The notes under the pieces were generated by a model that saw only the letters and a list, made by a program, of their open reading frames with translations, did not search any database and had not been told where the DNA came from. 6,864 nucleotides of DNA, taken from the NCBI GenBank assembly GCA_009786045.1, contig WQTY01000112.1, positions 1 to 6,864 of the forward strand, given 5' to 3'. The stretch is from Pseudomonadota bacterium (GTDB taxonomy: Bacteria; Myxococcota_A; Bradymonadia; UBA4248). Shown here piece after piece: positions 1-5,951 of the stretch. The position numbers and the translations under genes were made by a program. How positions within the stretch are numbered: the first letter of the stretch is position 1; each line of letters starts with the position of its first letter.

Positions 1-69
1 TCGCCCGTTACTACAGCCGATAGCGGCGCAGGGGGCGCGGCCCCCAAAGCAAAAAAAGCCCATATGTAG
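1..69 (+). CDS. Possible C-terminal end of a convergent gene cut by the left edge
   Basis: Frame 1 is open from the first base to a TAG at 67-69. It would encode about 22 residues ending GGAAPKAKKAHM. An Ala/Gly/Lys-rich tail is a common sort of bacterial C-terminus, and a gene ending here would be convergent with the minus-strand genes. Frame 2 is also open across this stretch, and 22 codons are too few to judge coding potential, so this is a weak call. The GC-rich palindrome at 31-45 lies inside it. Confidence 0.22.
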   Translation, partial: SPVTTADSGAGGAAPKAKKAHM

Positions 70-124
70 GCAACGCGCGTAGGGGCGACCGTCCCGGTTG
101 CCCGCCCCTAAAATAAAAGGCAAC
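68..124. repeat. GC-rich palindrome flanked by 7-base direct repeats
   Basis: The core 81-109 is a long imperfect inverted repeat. AGGGGCG (81-87) pairs with CGCCCCT (103-109), and ACCG (88-91) pairs with CGGT (95-98) around a 3-base loop; TGCC (99-102) bulges out of one arm. The heptamer AGGCAAC occurs in direct orientation on both sides (68-74 and 118-124), and its inverse GTTGCC lies inside the core (97-102). The hairpin could act as a transcript end between the response regulator and whatever lies to the left. However, no U-run follows it closely in either direction: on the minus strand the T-rich stretch comes before the stem, and the next T-run is more than 20 bases beyond it. It may instead be a REP-like or miniature mobile palindrome. 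Confidence 0.4.
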
Positions 125-157
125 ATTTTGTGCGCAGTGAACCATTCAGGCAGGGGG

Positions 158-844
158 TCAGATGAGAAAGCGGTAGCCGTGGCCATGGACGGTTTCGAGG
201 CGCGTGGGTTTGGCCGGATCGTCTTCGATTTGGCTTCGGATCTGCATGACGAAGTTGTCGATGGTCCGGGCGGTGCCTTCGTAGGTGTCATCCCAGATGT
301 TTCGCAGGAGTGCCTCGCGGGAGAAAACCCGGTTGGGGTGCTGGGCAAAGAAGATGAGCAGTTCTGCGGCTCTTGGGGTGAGCTTTAGGAGTTGGCCGTT
401 TCGAAGGACGGTTTTGTCAGACTGTATGCACAGATCGCCTGCGACGAGGTTTTCGGTGTGTGTGTGTTTTCGTTGCCGGATGCGGCGCATGGCGGAGTCT
501 ACCCGCGCCAGCAGCTCGCCCAGCCCGAAGGGTTTTCCGATATAGTCATCGGCGCCCAGCCTGAGGCCTTCGACTTTTTCCGTTTCTGAGGTTCGCGCCG
601 AAAGAATGATGACATGGACATCGTTGCCGGATTCTCGAATTGTACGCAGAATTTCGAGTCCCGATTTGCCTGGAAGCATCAGGTCGAGGATGAGCAGATC
701 CGGGCAAAAGTCGGCCACCAGGGGCAATGCGGCACTTCCATGAGAAGCGCTGCGCACGTCGTAGCCTTCATATTGGAGATTGTGGCTGAGCCCGCGGCTG
801 ATGGCCGGATCGTCTTCGATGAGCAGTATCTTCTCTTTGGCCAT
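158..844 (-). CDS. OmpR/PhoB-family response regulator transcription factor
   Basis: A cytoplasmic two-component response regulator of 228 residues, the usual length for the family. The receiver domain spans about residues 4-118. It has the acidic pocket E10/D11/D12, phospho-acceptor D54 in ILDLMLPGKSG, S82 at the switch position, Y101, and K104 in the KPF motif. A short linker containing HTHT leads to a winged-helix DNA-binding domain (about 133-228) with the typical LTPRAAELL start and the TVHGHGYRF wing at the end. The sequence therefore supports phosphorylation-controlled transcriptional regulation; target genes cannot be read from it. The ATG is 9 bases beyond the stop of the nucleotidyltransferase gene, with only a weak GAG-type ribosome site overlapping that stop, which suggests translational coupling. 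No histidine kinase lies in the window, so its partner is either to the left or elsewhere. An exact 19-base direct repeat at 211-229 and 802-820 encodes IEDDPA at both ends of the protein. Confidence 0.96.
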   Translation of the reverse strand: MAKEKILLIEDDPAISRGLSHNLQYEGYDVRSASHGSAALPLVADFCPDLLILDLMLPGKSGLEILRTIRESGNDVHVIILSARTSETEKVEGLRLGADDYIGKPFGLGELLARVDSAMRRIRQRKHTHTENLVAGDLCIQSDKTVLRNGQLLKLTPRAAELLIFFAQHPNRVFSREALLRNIWDDTYEGTARTIDNFVMQIRSQIEDDPAKPTRLETVHGHGYRFLI

Positions 845-853
845 GGAAGAATC

Positions 854-2026
854 TCAGGTTTTGACGCGTCGAAACAGCAGATTGGCAAAGCGTTTGGCGT
901 AGTGCCATGGCAGCGTCAGGCCGGATGTCAGCCCATAGTGCTCGCGCATATAACGAGGAGAGGGAAAGGCCGTTCGCCAGCATGCCAGGGGGGAATCAAA
1001 GAGCATGGCGGCGAAGGCGAGGTAGGCCGGACGCGAGAATTTCGACTGCATGGGGTGGAATAACCCGCCCTTTTCGATGGCCCGGAAGATGAAGTCGTAT
1101 TGCCGTTTGGGTGGGCGAAGCGCCGACAGAACCCATTCTGGGATGGGTGTGTTCATGAGTTCGGCGGGGATGGCCAGCGAAAAGTAGGTGGCTGTCTTGA
1201 GGCGCATCTGTTCGATCCGCTGAACGAACGTTTGCCAGTCGAGGTCTGGGTAGGCGCGCACGATTCGATCGACGTCGGTGTGCAGGCGAAGCCCGGGCGC
1301 GCGGATGTAGGAGTGTTTTGCGGTATGAAGGCAGACCTGGATCAGGTTCCAGACGGGATCCAATATCAGGATGCTGCTGCCTTCGACGGGAAGGGCTGTT
1401 TCGAAGAGCGTTTCGGTTTTGGGCTCGATTTCTGGTGCAATCCAGCGGCCGGCAATGGAGCGCCACTGCAGTTCGAGCCAGAGTGTGTCATCTGCCAGAT
1501 CGACGCGATATTCCAGGCCGCCGCTGATCAGGCCTGCTTCGAGCCCTTCTTCTTCGATGGTTTCGACGGCTCGAAAACCCGGGACAAAGCCCTGTGCCAG
1601 CGCAATGTGGTGTGCTTGCACAAAGTCGCTCTTTTTGACCAGCGTGTCGAAGTCGCCCATGGGGCACTCTTCGGGATGAGGATAGATGGCGCGGGCGATG
1701 CCTGCGTTTTTGAGGGCGATCATCGGGATGCCCGCCTCTTTGCATGCCTGCGCCAGGCGGTCGAGTTTTTCGAAACGCTGCAGAAGGCGATATTTCCACT
1801 CCGAGGCGATACTCGACCAGTTGGCGGTTGCCTTTCCGAGGGTTTCCAGCCGCATGGCAACGATTGAGGCTGCCTCGTGCTCTTTGGCAAAAGTGAGCAG
1901 CTTGCGATCATTGCACTGCGCATAGAGAGAAGCGATCAGCGGCAAGTCGGCGGCTTCGCGCGCCACAAGGCAGGCTACGATCATTTTTTCGTAAGGCGTC
2001 TTTAAAAGTGTCGAAAATGTCTTCAT
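854..2026 (-). CDS. Nucleotidyltransferase family protein (NTP_transf_5-like)
   Basis: A 390-residue protein resembling the uncharacterised nucleotidyltransferase family of the polymerase-beta fold (Pfam NTP_transf_5). Residues 105-130 carry the family's core pattern: an LKN turn, an AIYPHPEE segment, then GDFDTLV, giving the metal-binding pair D125 and D127. E185 in LWLELQW is a candidate third acidic ligand. A later block with H234, H238 and LHTDVDRIV (248-256), and a C-terminal AFPSPRYMREHYG stretch (353-365), also match the family layout. Members usually show LKG where this has LKN and often HW where this has QW, so activity is not certain. The substrate is unknown. Relatives are often found beside exopolysaccharide or peptide-modification genes; nothing of that sort is visible here. 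No signal peptide or membrane segment is evident. The ATG is supported by AGGGG 8 bases upstream. It follows the transglycosylase by 80 bases and is closely followed by the response regulator. Confidence 0.82.
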   Translation of the reverse strand: MKTFSTLLKTPYEKMIVACLVAREAADLPLIASLYAQCNDRKLLTFAKEHEAASIVAMRLETLGKATANWSSIASEWKYRLLQRFEKLDRLAQACKEAGIPMIALKNAGIARAIYPHPEECPMGDFDTLVKKSDFVQAHHIALAQGFVPGFRAVETIEEEGLEAGLISGGLEYRVDLADDTLWLELQWRSIAGRWIAPEIEPKTETLFETALPVEGSSILILDPVWNLIQVCLHTAKHSYIRAPGLRLHTDVDRIVRAYPDLDWQTFVQRIEQMRLKTATYFSLAIPAELMNTPIPEWVLSALRPPKRQYDFIFRAIEKGGLFHPMQSKFSRPAYLAFAAMLFDSPLACWRTAFPSPRYMREHYGLTSGLTLPWHYAKRFANLLFRRVKT

Positions 2027-2034
2027 ACGGCTGG

Positions 2035-2039
2035 CCCCT
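2035..2039 (-). promoter_or_regulatory. Ribosome binding site of the nucleotidyltransferase gene
   Basis: AGGGG on the minus strand lies 8 bases before the ATG at 2024-2026. It supports this start over a longer out-of-frame reading that begins at 2093 and overlaps the gene. The remainder of the 80-base gap has no clear promoter or terminator. Confidence 0.5.
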
Positions 2040-2106
2040 GGTGGATGGCATCATTGGGGGTATGGGGGAGTTGGCATCTGACATGCGCTGCATGCCGATG
2101 TGGTGT

Positions 2107-4539
2107 TTATTGAGCAGCGAGGTGCGTTTTAAGATCTTTGACTTTTATGGCGGGATCGAAGGGTTTGTCGAGTGTTTCGTCGTACAGCCAGTGATAGCGC
2201 CAAAGCGTCATGCCTACGCGTTTGGCATAGTGGCGCGCTTCTTTAAAGGGAATTTTTTCGACGTAGAGATCGACCTCGGCATCTGCAAAGCGAGTGATCC
2301 ACTTGCCGACGTTGCCCTGGCCTGCGTTATAGCCCGGCAGAACGAACATGGGGTGTGGGATGAGGATTCTGTGGAGTTTTGCGAGGTATCCGGCGCCAAG
2401 CGGTATCGAAACCTCGGGTTTGAAGAGATCGGCAGGCACGGGTTTGGGCATGCCAAGCTCTGAGGCCATGGATTGTGCGGTAGGCAGCATGATCTGCATG
2501 AGCCCCCGGGCATTGGCCCAGGATTCCGCCTTGGGGTCATAGTAGCTTTCTTCGCGCATGATGGCGTAGACGATATAGAAGAGGTTGCTGCCCGGGGTGG
2601 CGGACTTGCTGACGATGTCTTTCCAGGGCATGGGATAGGTCAGCAGCCAGGCGGCGTAAGCCTGATGGTTCAGGTCGTGTGCGGGCCGGAGAAGCGATGC
2701 TGCCAGCCGCGCACTCTCCGAGTGACGCGCCTGCTTTTTGAGCAGAATGGCTCTCGCCAGTTTTCCTTCGAACGCGATGCGGGGATTGGTGCTGTCGATA
2801 AAGGCAGTCAGCTCGGTCAGGGCATCGGTGTAGAGCGCCATGGCAGTGAGCTGGCGAGCGGCAGAGAAGGACGGAGAATCGCCGATGGCGTGGAAGCAAT
2901 AGTTCTCGGCATCGTCGGGTTGATAGACGCGTTTTCGGTGCATCTGAACCCAGAGGGCGGCCTGATCGGCCGCCAGGACTTCCAGCCTGCCCAAGGAAAG
3001 CATGGCGTAGTAGGAGAGGGGGAACTCGTTGAGAATGTGGAGGAAATTCTGGATGGCACTTTGGGTATTGGCGATCTTTTCGAAGGCACGCCCCTGAAAG
3101 TATCGAAGACGCCCCTGTGTGTAGAGATCATCCTCCCCGGCATGCTTAAGGTTGTCATCGACAAAGGCAATGGCCTCCTTATATTGACCTGATTCGTACA
3201 GATTCGACATGAGCAGCCAGTAGGTATCCTTGGCCATGTCGCCCGTTGGGTAGAGCCTGATCTGCTCTCGCATTTTGGCGAGTGCTTCGGAAGTGCGGTT
3301 CTGACCGAGCAGGATTTGTGCCTGGAAGTGGTAGGCGTCGTCGGCATAGGAGTGGTCAGCATAGCGATCAATGATGACCTGATACCAGCGCATGGCCAGT
3401 TCCGTGCGTCCGGCGTTCCAGGCGGCGCGTGCGGCAGTGTAGAGGATTCTGATTTCGAGCTCGGTGTTGCGGCATGTTTCTAAAGCTTCTTCGAAGAAGG
3501 GGAGAGAATCCGTGTGTTTTCGCAATTTGACGTAGCTGCGTGCGATGGCGTAGAGATCCTCGCATATTCTGGCAGTATCCTTGTTTTTTTTGTCATCGCG
3601 CAGGAGCTTCGTATAGGCGCTGATGGCCTGTTCCGAGCGATGCGCATCGAAATGGGCGGCGGCGATTTCGCGTGCCGATTTGGATTTGTCTGTCTTGGCG
3701 GTGGGGCGAGGAAAGACGAAGCCAGAAGGCCAGCGGTGCTGCTCTGCCATGATGGCTTCCTGGGCCAGTTGCCCCTGGGAGGATTTGGGGTCAAGTTCGT
3801 AGATGCGGCGGTAGGTCTCAAGTGCGGCTTTGAGCTGGGCTGTTTCCTGTTGAACGAGCGCCTGTGCCTGGAGGGCATCCAGGCGAAGTGCCCTGGGAAA
3901 AGCGCTGATGCGTTCGAATTCGGCGGCGGAGGCATCGTATTGACCGAGATTTGCCAGTGCGATGGCCAGGTAAGTCCGATAATCTGGATCGCCTGCAAGC
4001 GCCTCTGCGAAGTGGACAACGCTTTTCCAGTTTGCCATGGCGTAGCTTATTTGAATGCCGTACATGGCCGCCGTGTGACCGAGGTCTGCTTTTTCAGCCT
4101 GGGCGCGTTTCATCCATTCGATGGCCTGGGTGCGCGACGGCGCGTCGCCCATTTTGTCGCGGGAGAGTGCTGCGAGGAACAGTGCACGCTGACGCGAAGC
4201 GGCATCCCACGAGGCGGCCTCTGATTCGAGCAGGGTCTCGAATTCACGCGCTGCCTCGGCGTAGCGCTTCGAAGCATACGCCTCGAAGGCAGCTTGAGCT
4301 TTGGGCTGGGAAAATAGCGGCTCCCGGGCAATGATCGGCTTGCAGCCATTCGCATTATCCGAAAGAATGCCTACGGGCTGGAGAGAATTCTCGCTCGCTG
4401 CAGGTGGCTCTGAAAACGTGACGCGAACCAAATCGCGCTGCTGGCGATTGTCTTCTTCGACGGCAGTTTGAGCATTGCAGCCCGTGCAAATCAACGACAA
4501 CCCAACGCCCAGAAAATACTTCCACAAACGACGCTTCAT
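2107..4539 (-). CDS. Lytic murein transglycosylase, Slt70-like, with long TPR-type helical domain
   Basis: An exported peptidoglycan-cleaving enzyme (GH23 fold) of 810 residues from the chosen start. Lytic transglycosylases break the MurNAc-GlcNAc bond and leave 1,6-anhydro-MurNAc. Residues 1-21 (MKRRLWKYFLGVGLSLICTGC) are a basic, hydrophobic signal ending in C21. TGC fits a lipobox, although C18 at position -3 is unusual, so outer-membrane lipoprotein is likely but not certain. About residues 80-600 are helical TPR-like repeats, clearest near 84-109, 190-211, 225-253, 293-356 and 367-465. The catalytic domain starts near 650: MREES with catalytic E664, then GLMQIM (679-684), GYNAG (736-740) and EKIPFKEARHYAKRV (761-775), all hallmark Slt motifs. 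It is longer than E. coli Slt70 (645), mainly in the repeat region. An in-frame ATG at 4614 would add 25 residues, but it has no good ribosome site and would bury the signal peptide. Confidence 0.93.
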   Translation of the reverse strand: MKRRLWKYFLGVGLSLICTGCNAQTAVEEDNRQQRDLVRVTFSEPPAASENSLQPVGILSDNANGCKPIIAREPLFSQPKAQAAFEAYASKRYAEAAREFETLLESEAASWDAASRQRALFLAALSRDKMGDAPSRTQAIEWMKRAQAEKADLGHTAAMYGIQISYAMANWKSVVHFAEALAGDPDYRTYLAIALANLGQYDASAAEFERISAFPRALRLDALQAQALVQQETAQLKAALETYRRIYELDPKSSQGQLAQEAIMAEQHRWPSGFVFPRPTAKTDKSKSAREIAAAHFDAHRSEQAISAYTKLLRDDKKNKDTARICEDLYAIARSYVKLRKHTDSLPFFEEALETCRNTELEIRILYTAARAAWNAGRTELAMRWYQVIIDRYADHSYADDAYHFQAQILLGQNRTSEALAKMREQIRLYPTGDMAKDTYWLLMSNLYESGQYKEAIAFVDDNLKHAGEDDLYTQGRLRYFQGRAFEKIANTQSAIQNFLHILNEFPLSYYAMLSLGRLEVLAADQAALWVQMHRKRVYQPDDAENYCFHAIGDSPSFSAARQLTAMALYTDALTELTAFIDSTNPRIAFEGKLARAILLKKQARHSESARLAASLLRPAHDLNHQAYAAWLLTYPMPWKDIVSKSATPGSNLFYIVYAIMREESYYDPKAESWANARGLMQIMLPTAQSMASELGMPKPVPADLFKPEVSIPLGAGYLAKLHRILIPHPMFVLPGYNAGQGNVGKWITRFADAEVDLYVEKIPFKEARHYAKRVGMTLWRYHWLYDETLDKPFDPAIKVKDLKTHLAAQ

Positions 4540-4546
4540 CGGAACA

Positions 4547-4551
4547 TCCTT
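4547..4551 (-). promoter_or_regulatory. Ribosome binding site fixing the transglycosylase start
   Basis: AAGGA on the minus strand lies 7 bases before the ATG at 4537-4539. Together with the signal peptide that begins exactly there, it decides against the longer in-frame starts at 4614 and 4578. Confidence 0.75.
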
Positions 4552-4598
4552 GTTCGGTGCAATCGGATCCTCTATCATCAGGTGGAACCGAAGCGCTG

Positions 4599-4664
4599 TG
4601 TTCTTGCCATCCAAAAGCCTAAGCCGGCCGATACATAAGCATGTTCTTGCCCGGAGTGCAAGAA
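4599..4664. promoter_or_regulatory. Repeated and inverted TTCTTGC heptamers upstream of the transglycosylase
   Basis: The 137-base gap between the cyclase and the transglycosylase contains TGTTCTTGCC twice in the same orientation (4599-4608 and 4642-4651), 43 bases apart, close to four helical turns. The second copy also forms a perfect 7-base inverted repeat with GCAAGAA (4658-4664) around a 7-base spacer. The hairpin is 12 bases beyond the cyclase stop, but no T-run follows it, so it is a poor intrinsic terminator. The arrangement looks more like an operator or activator site. On the minus strand both copies contain a GG-N10-GC spacing, as in sigma54 promoters, but the rest of that consensus fits poorly. 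No convincing sigma70 boxes were found. Confidence 0.35.
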
Positions 4665-4676
4665 GTCTGGGAGATC

Positions 4677-5930
4677 CTATTGCTCTGCCTGCTCTGCCAG
4701 TGCGGATTCGTTCTCATCTGCGGCAGTGTAAAGGATGACGCAATTGCGCCCGTTTCGCTTAGCCAGGTATAGTGCCTGATCGGCGCGTGTGAACAGGTGT
4801 CGGAAGTCTTCATTTGGGTTCACGACGCTCACGCCGCCGCTGACGGTGATCTGGCCTGGTGTAAATTCTGAAAAGGCCGTCGATGCCACGATCTGCCGCA
4901 GCTTCTCGCCCACCATCCAGGAGTCTTGCGGAGAGTGCTCGCCTGTCAGGAGGACGACGAACTCTTCGCCGCCGTATCGCGCCACCATATCGCCTTCGCG
5001 CGTATTGTCGCGCAGAATTTGTGCAAACTGCCGCAGAACCTGATCGCCTCGCTCGTGGCCGTAGGTATCGTTGCAGAGCTTAAAGAAGTCGATGTCGAAG
5101 ACGATCATTGAAAGCGCTCGCTGCAGGCGGCGGGCACGGATGAATTCGTCCTGCAGGTAGGATTCGTAGTATTGACGGTTGAAGACGCCTGTCAGGCCAT
5201 CGGCTTTGGCCATTTCGCTTAGCTTCCGATACAGCATGGCACGCTCCAGCGCGATAGAGGCGAGGTTGGCCATGATATTGAGCCCGCGCAGTTCTTCGTC
5301 GTGGATGATGCGGCTGTTGAAGAAGTTGTCTGTCAGGATGATGCCGAGCACTTCGTCGTTGAGGACGATGGGAACGCAGGCGAAGTTTTTAAACGTGAGC
5401 GTTTCTCTGGAAACGTGGTTGTAATACGTGGCCTGCGTGCCGTTGATGACGAAGGGCAGCTTTGTCGCCACGCAGTGTGCGATGACCTCGTGCAGCTCAT
5501 AGTGCGGCGAGGTCATGGAGGTCATGGGACGTGCCTCGTTGACGTTGAGGGAGAAACCGGTGAGCTGGCTCGTCAGGTATTGGATGATGTTTGCCTGGCT
5601 GGCATAGCGATCCAGCAAACTCTGGAGATCGAGTTTTTCTGCCTTGACCCCTTCCCAGATCCGGTGGGCCTCTTCGCCGTTAGCCGGCCCTGCGCTTTGT
5701 GTGACGCGCAATTCGTTGCGCCTGTCCCAGGCCAGAAGGAGCACTGCACGGTTGAAGTTTAAGCCATCGCCATGGGTGATTCCTGACAGAATGATGTAGA
5801 GGATCTGCTCCAGCTCGACAGTCTTGAGCATGGCCTTTGTGACGGTCAATTGGAACATCAACTCCTTGAGGAGTTCAGAGTCCATCCGCCCGCCAGTTTT
5901 TGCATTTGGTTCGCTCGCCTCGGTGAGCAT
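4677..5930 (-). CDS. GAF-GGDEF diguanylate cyclase
   Basis: A cytoplasmic c-di-GMP synthase (2 GTP to c-di-GMP) of 417 residues from the ATG at 5930. An N-terminal GAF-type sensor domain (about 39-234) ends with the characteristic FACVPIVLNDEVLGIILTDN run; its ligand is unknown. A short helix and the KADGLTGVFNR motif lead into the GGDEF domain (about 245-404). The active site is intact: D279 in FDIDFFK, N287 and D288 in NDTYGH, D296, and GGEEF at 320-324. RxxD (R311 to D314) sits five residues before GGEEF, so the inhibitory I-site is present and product feedback is expected. No membrane segment or EAL domain is seen. A TTG at 5948 in the same frame, 3 bases after the upstream stop and preceded by AGAGG and GAGGA, is an alternative start adding six residues. 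ATG is preferred because GAGG lies 5 bases before it. Close spacing with the J-like gene suggests coupled translation. Confidence 0.94.
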   Translation of the reverse strand: MLTEASEPNAKTGGRMDSELLKELMFQLTVTKAMLKTVELEQILYIILSGITHGDGLNFNRAVLLLAWDRRNELRVTQSAGPANGEEAHRIWEGVKAEKLDLQSLLDRYASQANIIQYLTSQLTGFSLNVNEARPMTSMTSPHYELHEVIAHCVATKLPFVINGTQATYYNHVSRETLTFKNFACVPIVLNDEVLGIILTDNFFNSRIIHDEELRGLNIMANLASIALERAMLYRKLSEMAKADGLTGVFNRQYYESYLQDEFIRARRLQRALSMIVFDIDFFKLCNDTYGHERGDQVLRQFAQILRDNTREGDMVARYGGEEFVVLLTGEHSPQDSWMVGEKLRQIVASTAFSEFTPGQITVSGGVSVVNPNEDFRHLFTRADQALYLAKRNGRNCVILYTAADENESALAEQAEQ

Positions 5931-5951
5931 GGGTTCCTCGTGCAACAATCC

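Noticed and set aside
31..45. GGGGGCGCGGCCCCC hairpin next to an A-run, considered as a terminator
   Set aside because: On the minus strand the T-run comes before the stem and on the plus strand the stem is followed by A, so neither direction gives stem-then-U geometry.
456..465. (GT)5 dinucleotide run inside the response regulator, a possible phase-variable tract
   Set aside because: Five units are too short for likely slippage, and the run simply encodes the HTHT linker between the two domains.
1100..1867. A 255-codon open frame on the plus strand
   Set aside because: It lies wholly antisense to the nucleotidyltransferase, whose product matches a known family. The antisense product resembles no family I know and looks like a codon-bias shadow.
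1908..2093. Small minus-strand frame beginning in the gap before the nucleotidyltransferase
   Set aside because: It overlaps the nucleotidyltransferase in another frame, lacks a convincing ribosome site, and its product does not resemble a known small protein; the AGGGG site serves the larger gene.
2473..3192. A 239-codon plus-strand frame, and a similar one at 3514-4224
   Set aside because: Both are antisense to the transglycosylase gene, which has clear motifs and a good start. The translations look like low-complexity shadows.
4540..4614. N-terminal extension of the transglycosylase to the ATG at 4614
   Set aside because: It would place 25 mostly polar residues before an obvious signal peptide, and it has no ribosome site, whereas AAGGA precedes the ATG at 4539.
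4644..4664. The 7-base inverted repeat after the diguanylate cyclase as an intrinsic terminator
   Set aside because: No T-run follows on the minus strand and the stem is only moderately GC-rich; an operator-like role fits better.
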